NCBI RefSeq assembly: GCF_004341105.1
Contig: NZ_SLZK01000004.1
Location: forward strand, 496,001-560,000
Source: Rhizobium sp. BK418
Lineage (GTDB): Bacteria; Pseudomonadota; Alphaproteobacteria; Rhizobiales; Rhizobiaceae
Direction of reading: 5' to 3'
DNA: 64,000 bases
The translations under genes and the position numbers were made by a program. Positions 53,782 through 64,000 of this stretch are shown piece by piece (the first letter of the stretch is position 1; the number at the start of each line of letters is the position of its first letter). A model generated the notes under the pieces. The model worked only from the letters and a program-made list of their open reading frames with translations. It was not told the origin of the DNA and did no database searches.

Positions 53782-55080
53782 ATGCTCGTCAGCGAATACA
53801 CGATCCCCGGCGTTCATATCCGCGACCATCTCGTCGACGTGCCGCTCGACTGGAAAAGGCCTGATGCCACAGCGATCAAAGTCTTCGCACGCGAGGTCTG
53901 TGACCCCGCCCGAAAACAGGAAAAGCTGCCTTTCCTGCTGTTTTTGCAGGGCGGTCCTGGCGGCAAGTCGCCACGTCCGGTGGGTGGTGGACCGTCCTGG
54001 TTGGGTGAAGCACTTAAAAATTACCGTGTCGTGCTGCTCGATCAGCGCGGCACCGGCCGGAGCACCCGCATCGAGAGCGCCACCGTGGCAGCATTTGCGG
54101 ACGGGAAGGCCGGTGCTAAGTATCTCAGCCATTTTCGCGCCGACAGCATCATCGCCGATTGCGAGCATATCCGGAAGACCGTGTTCGGCGGGGTGCGCTG
54201 GGAGACCCTTGGTCAGAGCTATGGCGGCTTCCTGACGCTGACCTATCTGTCCGAGGCGCCGGAGGGACTGGCCGCCTGTTATGTCACCGGCGGATTGGCC
54301 GGGCTTTCGGCAACGGCCGATGATGTCTATCGCCGCACCTATCCGCGTGTTGCGGCCAAGAACCGGGAATATTATCAGCGCTATCCGGCTGATCGCAACC
54401 GGATCACGCGTATCGCCGAGCGTATTGCCGCCGATGATGTACGGCTTCCGGATGGTGATCGCCTGACAGTGCGCCGGTTACAGACCATCGGCATCGATTT
54501 CGGCATGGCACCAGGATACGAGAATGTGCACTGGCTGGTCGATGAGGCATTTTCCGATCCGGAGGAAACCCGTTTTTCCGATGCATTCCTGGCTTCGATC
54601 ACATCGCTGACGTCCTATGACGGGAACCCGATGTTTGTCGTCCTGCAGGAGAGCATTTATGGGCAGGGCAACGGCGCGACCGGTTGGGCGGCGGAACGCA
54701 TCCGGTCAGAGTTCGCCGAATTTAGTGAGGCAAGCCGGCCGCTCTATCTCACCGGCGAGATGATGTATCCGTGGATGTTTGAGGAAATTCGTTCATTGCG
54801 GCCGTTCCGCGCTGCCGTTGAAGCGCTGGCACGTTACGATGGGTTCGAGCCGCTTTACGATCCTGCCCGGCTGGTGTCGAACGAGATCCCGGTCGCCGCG
54901 GCGGTCTATTTCGACGACATGTATGTCGATGCCGAACTGTCGCTCGCGACTGCTCGTGACGTCGGAAATGTCCGAACCTGGGTGACGAATGAATTCGAGC
55001 ATGATGGTGTGCGCCAGTCGCCGGCCGTCTTCACACGTCTGAGACAAATGGTGCGCGATCACGGCGATCCCCTCGGTTAA
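53782..55080 (+). CDS. Alpha/beta hydrolase, proline iminopeptidase-like (S33)
   Basis: A 432-residue cytosolic enzyme from the ATG at 53782, with AGGA 9 bases upstream; a GTG at 53752 is the alternative. The motif FLQGGPGGKSPRP and LLDQRGTGRST are typical of proline iminopeptidases. The nucleophile serine is in LGQSYGGFLTLTYL near residue 150, and a histidine in TNEFEHDGVR near the end. It likely releases N-terminal proline from peptides. It shares a 48-base divergent region with the M24 peptidase. Confidence 0.9.
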   Translation: MLVSEYTIPGVHIRDHLVDVPLDWKRPDATAIKVFAREVCDPARKQEKLPFLLFLQGGPGGKSPRPVGGGPSWLGEALKNYRVVLLDQRGTGRSTRIESATVAAFADGKAGAKYLSHFRADSIIADCEHIRKTVFGGVRWETLGQSYGGFLTLTYLSEAPEGLAACYVTGGLAGLSATADDVYRRTYPRVAAKNREYYQRYPADRNRITRIAERIAADDVRLPDGDRLTVRRLQTIGIDFGMAPGYENVHWLVDEAFSDPEETRFSDAFLASITSLTSYDGNPMFVVLQESIYGQGNGATGWAAERIRSEFAEFSEASRPLYLTGEMMYPWMFEEIRSLRPFRAAVEALARYDGFEPLYDPARLVSNEIPVAAAVYFDDMYVDAELSLATARDVGNVRTWVTNEFEHDGVRQSPAVFTRLRQMVRDHGDPLG

Positions 55081-55111
55081 TGAGGGAACCCCTTTTGGCC
55101 ACCCGCGGACG

Positions 55112-56209
<1,098 letters not shown>

Positions 56210-56219
56210 TGTGATCTCC

Positions 56220-58151
56220 TTACTTTTCGTGCAGCCAGACGGCCATTGCGCCCGGCTCTCGGTTTGCCCAGAGATGGTAGGGAATTGCCCGAAAACGCGT
56301 CGGCTTCAGCGCCGGCGGTTGAGTGCGGTAGAGCGTCTCCTGCCAGTCGGATGCATCGGCTTCGAGCGCATCACCTTCGAGGATCGTGGCACCGCCGAGA
56401 AGCGTTGCATCGAAGCGTGCGACAATGTCCCCCTGTGAGGGCAATCTGAGACGTTGTGGCTCCGTACCGAGATCGGCTTCCTCGACGCAGAAAATCACCG
56501 GACCTCTGCGCAGCGCAAAACGGCCATTGTCCTCTGTCGCAGCGGGATGAGCGTAGAGACGATCGACCGGCATATCGAAGGCGAGGCGAACCTCGTCGCC
56601 ATCCCTCCATTCGCGTTCGAGCGCCGCATAGCCCTTGGTAATATCGAGCTTGGCCGCCTCGCCGTTGACGAAAGCGTGAGCATCGCGGCACCAGCCGGGA
56701 ATGCGCAGTCGCAGGGTGAAGCGCTTTGGCTGCATTAGACCAAGCGATATCCTGACATCACCGTTCCACGGATATTCCGTGTTCTGCGTCAGGCGCAGGA
56801 AGCTATTGCCAAATGAAAGCTCCGCGGTGTTTTCGCCGTAGAGATGAATTGCGACCCCATCAGCCTTGGTCGAGTAGAAATATTGACCCAGCGAGGTGAT
56901 GAAGCGGGCGATATTGGTTGGGCAGCAGGGGCAGTAGTGCCATTTCCAGCGACGGTTCTGGCCGTGGCTTTCGAGCACGTTCTCATAGAAATAGTGCTCG
57001 CCGTCTCGCGAGATGCCCGACAGAGCGCCGTTGTAGAGAACTGTCTCGAGCTTGTCGGTGAACTTGCTGTCGAGTTCGATCTGTGCCATGCGATGGCTGA
57101 AGAAGCCGAGCGCCACAGCCGCACAGGTCTCGGCATAGGCGGTTTCGTTGGGCAGATCATATTCGCGGGTAAAGCCCTCGTTCGACGCCGACGGGCCAAG
57201 GCCGCCGGTGACATAGAGCTGGCGTCCCACCAGATTGTCAAACAGCCGGTCGCAAGCACTTTTCAGGCTTTCGTCGTCGTTTTCGAAGGCGAGATCGGCC
57301 ATGGCCGAGAACAAATACATGGCTCGCACTGCGTGACCCACGACTTGCGTCTGCTCGCGTACCGGCATGTGCGCCTGGCTGTAGGCATAGGTGTGGAACA
57401 CATAATTGGCCGGATCGTCACCGCGCTTGCGCGCCTCTTCGTCATAATAGGAGGGCATCTGACCGCGCTCGTCGACGAAATACGTGGCGAGCTTGAGGTG
57501 GCGTGGATCTTTGGTGACGCGATAGAGTTTGACCAGCGCCAGCTCGATTTCCTCATGCGCATCATAGCCGCGCAACTTGCCCGGCTCGCGGCCGAAAGTG
57601 TCGATGATATGATCGACGGCGCGGATCATTACGTCCAGGAAGCGGCGTTTGCCGGTTGCTTCGTAATAGGCGACGGCGCCTTCCAGCAGATGGCCCATCG
57701 AATACATTTCATGCAGGTCGCGCAAGTTGGTCCAGCGCTTCTCCGGCTCGCGGCGGATGAACCAGCTGTTCAGGTAACCGTCGGCCATCTGGCCGTGTTC
57801 AAGCTTTTCGACTATCGCGTCGATCTTGGCTTCGATATCGGGGTTCGGGTTGTTCTTCAGTGTGTAGCTTGCCGCCTCGATCCATTTGCCGAAATCGGAA
57901 TCGAAGAAATGCTGCATCGACAGCCCGCTCGGCTGGATCGGCCGGACCAGCGGGCCGGCGGGCTTGTCGAAGTCGAGCACTTCGAGAAAGCCCTCCTCAT
58001 CGAGCCGCATATGCTGGGTGGGGATCGTCACATCACGGACGGTTTCTGTCCAACTTTTCCAGAAGCCACCATTGAAGGCGACGCGTGTATGGTCGGCTGG
58101 AACGTAGCGGTCGATCGAGGTTCGTGACTGGGATTTCTGGGCGATAGGCAT
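56220..58151 (-). CDS. GH127 beta-L-arabinofuranosidase
   Basis: A 643-residue cytosolic enzyme of the GH127 (DUF1680) family, with an (alpha/alpha)6 barrel and a C-terminal beta domain. The family's zinc/catalytic cysteines are seen in YCPCCPTNIARF near residue 403, and the glutamate motif YAETC near 340. GH127 enzymes remove beta-L-arabinofuranose from arabino-oligosaccharides. No signal peptide, so it works on imported substrate. It lies between the ATPase and permease genes of a CUT1 importer, which probably takes up the same oligosaccharide. Confidence 0.9.
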   Translation of the reverse strand: MPIAQKSQSRTSIDRYVPADHTRVAFNGGFWKSWTETVRDVTIPTQHMRLDEEGFLEVLDFDKPAGPLVRPIQPSGLSMQHFFDSDFGKWIEAASYTLKNNPNPDIEAKIDAIVEKLEHGQMADGYLNSWFIRREPEKRWTNLRDLHEMYSMGHLLEGAVAYYEATGKRRFLDVMIRAVDHIIDTFGREPGKLRGYDAHEEIELALVKLYRVTKDPRHLKLATYFVDERGQMPSYYDEEARKRGDDPANYVFHTYAYSQAHMPVREQTQVVGHAVRAMYLFSAMADLAFENDDESLKSACDRLFDNLVGRQLYVTGGLGPSASNEGFTREYDLPNETAYAETCAAVALGFFSHRMAQIELDSKFTDKLETVLYNGALSGISRDGEHYFYENVLESHGQNRRWKWHYCPCCPTNIARFITSLGQYFYSTKADGVAIHLYGENTAELSFGNSFLRLTQNTEYPWNGDVRISLGLMQPKRFTLRLRIPGWCRDAHAFVNGEAAKLDITKGYAALEREWRDGDEVRLAFDMPVDRLYAHPAATEDNGRFALRRGPVIFCVEEADLGTEPQRLRLPSQGDIVARFDATLLGGATILEGDALEADASDWQETLYRTQPPALKPTRFRAIPYHLWANREPGAMAVWLHEK

Positions 58152-58181
58152 GAAAACTCCTTGAGCGGACGGGGCCGCGTC

Positions 58182-59048
58182 TCATTTCACGGCGCCGGCC
58201 GTCAGGCCGCGCACATAATAGCGTTGCAGAAGAAGGAAGAGGATGATGCAGGGGATCATGGTGACCGCGATACCGGCCTGCAATGCGCCCCAGTCGATAA
58301 TGCCGTAGAGACCGGAGGATACGTTTACCAGCATGATCGGCAGAGTGAACTTGTTCTGATCCGACAGGAAGATGAGGGCGGCCAGAAACTCGTTCCACGA
58401 ATTCAGGAAGGCGAACATCGCCACCGTCGCGACGCCGGGCAGTGCAATCGGCAGCATGATGCGGCGCAGGATCGTCGCCTGCGAGGCGCCGTCGATGCGA
58501 GCCGCTTCGATCAGCGCCTTCGGCACGGCATCAAAGGCATTGCGCATCATGAAGACGGAGAAGGGCAGCTGGAAGGTGACATAGATCAGCACCAAGCCGA
58601 CAAGGCTGTTCTGCAGCCCGAGGAGCTTCAGGATCAGGAACAGTGGTGTGAGGATCGACTGGAATGGGATCATCATCGTCGCCATGATCAGCACGAAGAG
58701 GATCGATTGGCCGGGAAATCTGAACTTTGAGAAGCCGTAGCCCGCAGGTACCGAAACGACGACCGTCAGCACGACCGTGCCGATCGCGATCACCACCGAG
58801 TTGGCGGCGTAGACATACCAACCGGCGCCGACATTCTCGAGCCGCCGGTAATTCTCCAGCGAGAAAGTCTTGGAGAACAATGCTGCCGGATTAGCGAGCG
58901 CTTCTGCGGCTGGTTTGAAGGAGTTCGCCAGCGACCAGACGATCGGCATGATGAAGAAGATCGCAAACACGATCGATGCGAGCAGGAAGAGCAGATAGCC
59001 CGTTTGGCCGCCGCGCGGGTTGGTGCTTGTTGTCGGCTGGGTCATCAA
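58182..59048 (-). CDS. Sugar ABC transporter permease, CUT1 MalG type
   Basis: A 288-residue membrane protein with six hydrophobic segments. The coupling loop reads EAARIDGASQATILRRIMLPIALPG, characteristic of MalG-type subunits, and WNEFLAALIFL follows near residue 225. Its start overlaps the end of the other permease gene by 4 bases. Part of the arabino-oligosaccharide importer (inference). Confidence 0.93.
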   Translation of the reverse strand: MMTQPTTSTNPRGGQTGYLLFLLASIVFAIFFIMPIVWSLANSFKPAAEALANPAALFSKTFSLENYRRLENVGAGWYVYAANSVVIAIGTVVLTVVVSVPAGYGFSKFRFPGQSILFVLIMATMMIPFQSILTPLFLILKLLGLQNSLVGLVLIYVTFQLPFSVFMMRNAFDAVPKALIEAARIDGASQATILRRIMLPIALPGVATVAMFAFLNSWNEFLAALIFLSDQNKFTLPIMLVNVSSGLYGIIDWGALQAGIAVTMIPCIILFLLLQRYYVRGLTAGAVK

Positions 59049-59965
59049 CCTTCCTCCGGGCGCTCGCGCAGCAGCACGAATTGGATGGCACTGATGGCGA
59101 CCAGCACGACCAACAGCGCAAAGGAAAGTGCTGAACCATAACCGAGCCGATAGGACGAGAAGGACGCGAGATAGATGGAGAACACCGCGGAGATCGTGCT
59201 GTTTTCCGGCCCGCCCTGGGTGATGATGAAGAACTGATCGAAGGCGAGCATGGAGGAGGTGACGTTGAGCACCAGCGCCAGCACCAGCGAATTGCGCATC
59301 AGTGGCAGGGTAATGCGGCGGAAGCGGCTGAGGACGCTTGCGCCATCGATCTTGGCGGCCTCGATCACATCGTTGGAAATGCCCTGCAGACCAGTCAGCA
59401 GAATGACCATGGTGAAACCTGCCGTCTTCCAGACAACCATCAGGATGATCACGGCCAGCGCCGGCCAGAAGCTTTCGAGCGGACGCGGTGCCGAACTGAT
59501 CAGGCCAATGCCGCGCAGAACCTGTGTGAAGACGCCGCTATCGGGATTAAGCAGCCACATCCAGAGCGTGGAGGCGGCACCAAAGCCGATGACGACAGGC
59601 ATGAAGAAGATGGTGCGGAAGAAGCCGGCCGAGCGCAACGGGCGATCGACGAGTAATGCCAATGGAAAGGCCACCACGAAAATAGCCGCCGTCACCAGCA
59701 CGGTATAGAGCATTGTGAAGCCCAGCGAATGCCAGAGCTGCATATCGCCAAGCAGTTCGCTGTAATTGGCTAAACCAATGAATTTCTTCCGGCCGAGCAG
59801 CGGCCAGTTGTAGAAGCTCATCCATATAGTCATGGCGAGTGGGACGAGAAACAGCACCAGGATGAAGAGGAAGCCGGGCAGGATGAAGGCCAGCCCCAGC
59901 CAACCCTTCGGCTCCGGCTCCCCGGAAACCGGCTGTCTGAGATGAGTTGTCGGCGTGTCGACCAC
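59045..59965 (-). CDS. Sugar ABC transporter permease, CUT1 MalF type
   Basis: A 306-residue membrane protein from a GTG at 59965, chosen because GAGGA lies 6 bases upstream; longer frames to 60043 have no such site and run through a hairpin. The coupling loop EAAKIDGASVLSRFRRITLP is intact. It forms the channel with the MalG-type subunit. Confidence 0.92.
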   Translation of the reverse strand: MVDTPTTHLRQPVSGEPEPKGWLGLAFILPGFLFILVLFLVPLAMTIWMSFYNWPLLGRKKFIGLANYSELLGDMQLWHSLGFTMLYTVLVTAAIFVVAFPLALLVDRPLRSAGFFRTIFFMPVVIGFGAASTLWMWLLNPDSGVFTQVLRGIGLISSAPRPLESFWPALAVIILMVVWKTAGFTMVILLTGLQGISNDVIEAAKIDGASVLSRFRRITLPLMRNSLVLALVLNVTSSMLAFDQFFIITQGGPENSTISAVFSIYLASFSSYRLGYGSALSFALLVVLVAISAIQFVLLRERPEEG

Positions 59966-60012
59966 TATTTTTCCTCGAAATTTCAGAACCGCGCGTCGGC
60001 AATCCGCAAGCG

Positions 60013-60034
60013 GCGGGGCGGAAGACCGCCCCGC
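60013..60034 (-). terminator. Hairpin between binding-protein and permease genes
   Basis: GCGGGGCGG and CCGCCCCGC form a perfect 9-base stem with a 4-base loop, 12 bases after the binding-protein stop. No T-run. As in the other ABC operons of the window it probably stabilises the binding-protein mRNA. Confidence 0.65.
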
Positions 60035-60045
60035 TTCGGGCACAG

Positions 60046-61290
60046 TTAAGGATTGGTGCGGTCGAGGATTTTGGTGAAGTCGTCCTGCGCCTTCTTGATC
60101 GAACCATCGACGTCTTCGCCGAAGATCGTGCCCTGAATCAGGTTGAGGAACGGCCCGGTGCGGCTGACGAACAATTCATCCGACGAGAACGTATAGGGCG
60201 TACGCGCTTTAGCGAGAATGTCATAGGCGACAAGGTTGCGTGGGTCGAACTTGGCATAGGCCTCCTTGGCGAGATCCGTGCGCGACGGCATGCCGGATTC
60301 CTGGGTGATGTAGACCTGCTGCTCGGGCTCCATGTAGAATTTCACGAAGTCGAGCGCGACCTTCTTCTTCCCTTCGCTGATACCCTTGATGAGCGCCACG
60401 GTGTCGCCACCGGCAAAGCTCGATGCGCCGCCCTTCGGGCCAGGGATCGGAGCAACCGCGAACTTCACGTCCGGGTACTTGCTGGTCAGCAGGTTGACGA
60501 TATAGGAGCCGGTCATGAGAATGCCGACCTTGCCGGAGGCGAAGGCTTCGACGGCGTTGTTGCCATTGCCTGAACGCGAGGTCGGATGGATGGCGCCTTC
60601 CTTCCACATGTCGCGATAGGCGGCAATCGTGTCGCGCATCGCCGGAGTGTCGACGGTAGCAGTGCGGCCGTCATCGCTCAGCACGTCGGCGTTGGCAGCC
60701 CACAGATGCGGCAGGAAATCATAGATCAACCAGCTGCCGGAATTGGCGACGAAGTAGAAACCGTAGGTTTCCTTGTCGAGCGCATGGATCTTCTTGGCGT
60801 CGGCGGCGATCTCTTCGAGAGAGGCCGGTGCCTTGTCCGGATCGAGGCCGGCCTTCTTGAAGAGGTCGGTATTGTAGGCGATGATCGAGGCATCGGGCAG
60901 CGCCGGTACACCATAGACCTTGCCGTCATAGGTGGCGAGGCGGATATGCGACGGGCTCAGCGCCGCGGAATAGGGCAGGCTCTTGACGAAATCGCTGATG
61001 TCCTCAAGGCTGTCATTGGCCGCGAAGGTCGGCAGGTAGATCAAATCGAGAACCGCGCCATCGGGCGCTGCACCACCCGCAATCGCCGCACCAAGCTTCG
61101 GGACCATCTGCTCGGCGGTGATTTGGGTCACGTTAACCTTGTCGGAATGCGAAGCATTGTATTTCTCGGCCAGGCCCTGGAGCACGGCGCCAGAAGACGT
61201 CCGCACCCATAGCGTGATTTCTTCGGCACTGGCGAGAGAAGAGCTCGCCAGCAGCGCAATAGCGGCAATGGTGGTTTTCAAATGTAACAT
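60046..61290 (-). CDS. Sugar ABC transporter binding protein, CUT1 family 1
   Basis: A 414-residue protein with a signal peptide (MLHLKTTIAAIALLASSSLA, cleavage after SA-EE). The mature part matches extracellular solute-binding family 1 (AEKYNASHSDKVNVTQI, GVPALPDASIIAYNTDLFKKAGL, SGKVGILMTGSYIV). It heads the operon with the GH127 gene, so an arabinose-containing oligosaccharide is a likely ligand. The promoter region to the right holds two LacI-like operators. Confidence 0.93.
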   Translation of the reverse strand: MLHLKTTIAAIALLASSSLASAEEITLWVRTSSGAVLQGLAEKYNASHSDKVNVTQITAEQMVPKLGAAIAGGAAPDGAVLDLIYLPTFAANDSLEDISDFVKSLPYSAALSPSHIRLATYDGKVYGVPALPDASIIAYNTDLFKKAGLDPDKAPASLEEIAADAKKIHALDKETYGFYFVANSGSWLIYDFLPHLWAANADVLSDDGRTATVDTPAMRDTIAAYRDMWKEGAIHPTSRSGNGNNAVEAFASGKVGILMTGSYIVNLLTSKYPDVKFAVAPIPGPKGGASSFAGGDTVALIKGISEGKKKVALDFVKFYMEPEQQVYITQESGMPSRTDLAKEAYAKFDPRNLVAYDILAKARTPYTFSSDELFVSRTGPFLNLIQGTIFGEDVDGSIKKAQDDFTKILDRTNP

Positions 61291-61399
61291 GCGGTTCCCC
61301 TTCTCTTATGCGAGGCTCCTCTGCCTCAAGACAAAGACGACGTTAGATGAGAAAATTTTTCATGTCGACAGGCTGTATGCATTAAAAGGTCATGTTTTT

Positions 61400-61446
61400 G
61401 TTAAAACCTTTTAGCAACTAAATTATTTCTGCTAAAAGGTTTTAAC
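61400..61446. promoter_or_regulatory. Paired LacI-type operators as a perfect inverted repeat
   Basis: GTTAAAACCTTTTAGCA (61400-61416) and its exact complement TGCTAAAAGGTTTTAAC (61430-61446) are separated by 13 bases, in the region between the divergent binding-protein and LacI genes. Each arm is itself a near-palindrome centred on CC/GG. They probably bind the adjacent repressor and regulate both directions. Confidence 0.75.
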
Positions 61447-61457
61447 AAGCCAGTTGA

Positions 61458-62483
61458 GTGGGTGCGAATTTGAAGGACTCTGGTAGCGGCCGGCATACGA
61501 TCCGTGACGTGGCGAAGGCTGCGGGCGTGAGCATTTCAACGGCCTCAAATGCGCTGAACGGCACCGGGAGAACCAATGCCGAGACGCGCGAAAAGGTAAG
61601 ACGGATCGCTGAGGAGATTGGATTCCGCCCAAACGCGCTCGCGCGTGGGTTGTTAACGAAGCGTAGCCATGCGATCGGCATGCTGACCAACGATACTTAT
61701 GGACGCTTGACCTTGCCGATGGCGAGCGGCGTATCGGAAGTGCTGGTCGATCACGGCGTCTCGCTTTTCCTTTGTGCGACCAACAACGACCCACGATTGG
61801 CGAAACTACATCTCGAAGCGCTGCTCGACCGGCAAGTCGATGGCATCATCTTTACGGCGACGCGTATCGATCTGGAGCCGCCCCCCGAATTGACCAGGCT
61901 GCGCATACCGGTAGTCTATGTTTTCGCGCAGGGACCGTCGCACAGCGTCAGCTTCCACCCCGATGATGCCCAGGGCGCGCGGCTGGCAGTCGGACATCTC
62001 CAGCACCTTGGCCGGTCTCGTATCCTGCATATTACCGGCGAACAGAATTATCGTGCCGCCTGTATTCGCGCCGAAGCCTATCAGGAACTCGTCGGGCCGA
62101 CGGCCGAGGTCATGTTCGGCGACTGGTCGGAAGAATGGGGACACGCCGCGATCGAAACCGTCTTCTCCCGCTCCGGCCCGAAGCCGGAGGCGATCTTTTG
62201 CGGCAGCGACGAGATCGCCCGCGGCGTCATCGATGCGTTGCGCGACAGAAACATCTCAATCCCCGACGATATCGCAGTCGTCGGTTTCGATAATTGGGAA
62301 GTCGTCTCACGTCAGACGCGTCCACCTCTGACGACGGTCGATATGGAGCTCAAGGAGCTCGGCCACCGGGCGGGACTTGCTATCCTCGGCCTGTCGAAAG
62401 GCGAGACGGTCCAGCCGGGTGTTGAGAGATTACCCTGTACGCTCGTCGTTCGCCGTTCTGCTGGCCAACCCGGCCAATCCTAA
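61458..62483 (+). CDS. LacI-family repressor of the GH127/CUT1 operon
   Basis: A 341-residue regulator. The helix-turn-helix reads HTIRDVAKAAGVSISTASNAL, followed by the hinge (PNALARGLLTKRS) and a sugar-sensing domain. The best start is a GTG at 61458, immediately after the inverted-repeat operator; no good ribosome site is seen, which may imply a leaderless or weak start. Divergent from the arabinofuranosidase/importer operon, it is the likely regulator. Confidence 0.92.
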   Translation: MGANLKDSGSGRHTIRDVAKAAGVSISTASNALNGTGRTNAETREKVRRIAEEIGFRPNALARGLLTKRSHAIGMLTNDTYGRLTLPMASGVSEVLVDHGVSLFLCATNNDPRLAKLHLEALLDRQVDGIIFTATRIDLEPPPELTRLRIPVVYVFAQGPSHSVSFHPDDAQGARLAVGHLQHLGRSRILHITGEQNYRAACIRAEAYQELVGPTAEVMFGDWSEEWGHAAIETVFSRSGPKPEAIFCGSDEIARGVIDALRDRNISIPDDIAVVGFDNWEVVSRQTRPPLTTVDMELKELGHRAGLAILGLSKGETVQPGVERLPCTLVVRRSAGQPGQS

Positions 62484-62507
62484 GATCAGCCAATCATGGG
62501 CGATCAC

Positions 62508-63698
62508 CTATACGCGCGCCGCCTGACTGGTTTCACTCTCGATCCCTGCCTTGTAGTCGGTTCCACGTGGCTTTAGCGCTTTCGTGAGGCACAAAGCCGC
62601 AATGATAATGGGTAGGCAGACGAGATATGCGACCCTGATGCCGGCGTGTTCAGCGACAAAGCCGAGGAGCGGCGGCGCCAGGAAGAAAACGACGAAGGAC
62701 ATCTGCCCGAGGGCCGCGACATTCAAATGCGCCGCCCGATCGGTCCGCTGTGCCGCCGCGGAAACGGCGAGCGGATAGACCGCGCTGCAGCCAGCGCCCA
62801 TCAGCGCAAAGCCGAACAGGGCCACATAGGGGTGCGGCGCGAGCCAGACGGCGCTAAGGCCAGCCACCGAGAGAACCAGCAGAAAAGTCGCGACCACGCG
62901 CGCGCCGAACCGATCGACAAACGGGTCGACGAACAAACGGGCCAGGGCCATGAAGAAGGTAAAGAGCGTCAATCCGAGGCCACCGATAAAGGGCTCGGCT
63001 GCGAAGGCGTCGCGCATATAGATGGCCGACCAGTCGATACCGGCGCCTTCCACGAGAAAGGCGGCGATGCCGATTATGCAGAGCGGCATCAGCCCCCATG
63101 TCGGCAGCGCAATACTCGGACCCTCCACATGCTCACCCCCGGCACGCGCTGGCGCATTCTTGATGCCCGAAATAACCACGGTGCCGACGATCAGGACGAA
63201 GGTGAATGTCAGGGCAAGGTGCAGATGCATGGGCACGCCCGCTTGACGAACGGCCGAGCCAACGAGCGCAGTCAGGAAGAAACCAAGGCTCCAGAAGCCG
63301 TGCGCCCTGTTCATCACACCACGGCCAAGCTGCGCCTCGATACGGTCGATCTCGACATTGAGATTGATCTCCAGTGCGCCTGCGAGGAGGCCTTCGCAGA
63401 GAAGAATGAAGAAAACCAGCCAGGCGGCGTTGGCCCAGGGGATTGTTGCGAGTAGAGCGGATGTTCCGAGCACCGTCAGGAACGCCGTCCTGCGTGCGCC
63501 GAACTGCGCAATCAGCGGGGACGCGAAGGTAAGGGAAATCAGCGCACCGATCGCCGCGCCGATCAGCGTGAGTCCGAGTTCGGACTTGTCGACGCCGAGA
63601 GCGTCCTGAAGGTCAGGCAATCGCGAGAGCAGCGCTCCCATTGAAATAGCGAAGAGAAAGAAGCAGACATAGATCCGGTGTTGCGGCTGGACATGCAT
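62508..63698 (-). CDS. MFS transporter
   Basis: A 396-residue membrane protein with about 12 hydrophobic segments. The loop between helices 2 and 3 contains FASPLIAQFGARRTA, an MFS signature. The general pattern resembles the YbjJ/FucP-like group of MFS permeases for sugars or related compounds, but the substrate is unknown. It converges on the LacI gene and is separated from the next gene by 258 bases. Confidence 0.88.
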   Translation of the reverse strand: MHVQPQHRIYVCFFLFAISMGALLSRLPDLQDALGVDKSELGLTLIGAAIGALISLTFASPLIAQFGARRTAFLTVLGTSALLATIPWANAAWLVFFILLCEGLLAGALEINLNVEIDRIEAQLGRGVMNRAHGFWSLGFFLTALVGSAVRQAGVPMHLHLALTFTFVLIVGTVVISGIKNAPARAGGEHVEGPSIALPTWGLMPLCIIGIAAFLVEGAGIDWSAIYMRDAFAAEPFIGGLGLTLFTFFMALARLFVDPFVDRFGARVVATFLLVLSVAGLSAVWLAPHPYVALFGFALMGAGCSAVYPLAVSAAAQRTDRAAHLNVAALGQMSFVVFFLAPPLLGFVAEHAGIRVAYLVCLPIIIAALCLTKALKPRGTDYKAGIESETSQAARV

Positions 63699-63956
63699 TC
63701 GATCGCTCCGGGATGTGATCGGTTTGGAAGTTCGACCTCAGTCGAAACGACGGCGAAAGACAATTTCGGGTGGCATTCTCGGGATATATCTTGTTGACGA
63801 TTACCGCAACAACAACCTTAACTGGTTTGTGACGGAATTGCGGGCTGTCTGTTGATGACGGTGAGCGCGGACATCAAACCATCGTATATCTGACCTTCCG
63901 CCCAGGGCGGACTTAGCCTGCCCGGATCGTAGCGAGCCTGATAGGAGAAGGATACG
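63699..63956. promoter_or_regulatory. Divergent promoter region at the right end
   Basis: No gene is seen between the MFS gene and the secreted-protein gene. The AT-richer part 63780-63840 is the most promoter-like. I found no convincing operator. Confidence 0.3.
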
Positions 63957-64000
63957 ATGTTCAAGTCCATGACTACTGCCGCGCTGGCACTAACCCTCGT
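63957..64000 (+). CDS. N-terminus of a secreted protein (cut by the window edge)
   Basis: An ATG with AGGAGAAGG upstream opens a frame starting MFKSMTTAALALTLV, which looks like the start of a signal peptide. Only 14 residues lie inside the window, so nothing can be said of the product beyond likely export. Confidence 0.6.
   Translation, partial: MFKSMTTAALALTL

Noticed and set aside
56844..58127. 427-residue plus-strand open frame
   Set aside because: Antisense to the GH127 gene, which has clear family motifs.

Overview
The window looks like chromosome or large-replicon DNA from a Rhizobium/Agrobacterium-type alphaproteobacterium. This is inferred from the G+C-rich coding sequence, the many ABC importers for sugars, peptides and phosphonates, the NasTS-controlled nitrate assimilation operon, and the style of the LacI/GntR regulators. 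Genes are densely packed. I see no rRNA, tRNA, CRISPR array, prophage or insertion sequence.

Layout from left to right. Positions 1-7582 hold an Opp/Dpp-type importer (binding protein cut by the window edge, two permeases, two ATPases) with an unassigned glycoside-hydrolase-like gene inside the operon. A large GH94/GH149-type phosphorylase follows on the other strand, so the locus probably imports and degrades an oligosaccharide. A divergent SDR/AraC pair follows (11225-13087). Positions 13129-23643 hold the assimilatory nitrate locus on the minus strand, transcribed nasT-nasS-[leader]-narK-nirB-nirD-nasA-cysG. The leader carries a sigma-54 promoter, two ANTAR-type hexaloop hairpins and an intrinsic terminator just ahead of narK. 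Next come a YdeP-like molybdoenzyme, a LacI regulator and an RbsBAC-type sugar importer with two adjacent operator sites (26190-32175). Positions 32274-40882 carry stress and envelope genes: a secreted hydrolase, DipZ, a DUF488 protein, a Tat-exported hydrolase, a two-component system, Ohr, a tiny secreted peptide and an HtrA-like protease.

Positions 41006-52242 hold a complete-looking C-P lyase set: phnF-G-H-I-J-K-L-M, then phnC-D-E-E and a PfkB kinase. The striking point is PhnJ. Its fold-defining sequence is intact, but three of the four cysteines of the family's metal/radical site are replaced, so the locus may not do canonical C-P bond cleavage. No phnN, phnO or phnP is seen; a PfkB sugar kinase sits at the end instead.

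After a divergent pair of peptidases (M24 and S33), positions 55112-61290 form an operon with a GH127 beta-L-arabinofuranosidase and a CUT1 sugar importer. A divergent LacI regulator controls it through a perfect 17-bp inverted repeat. An MFS permease and the first 44 bases of a secreted-protein gene end the window.
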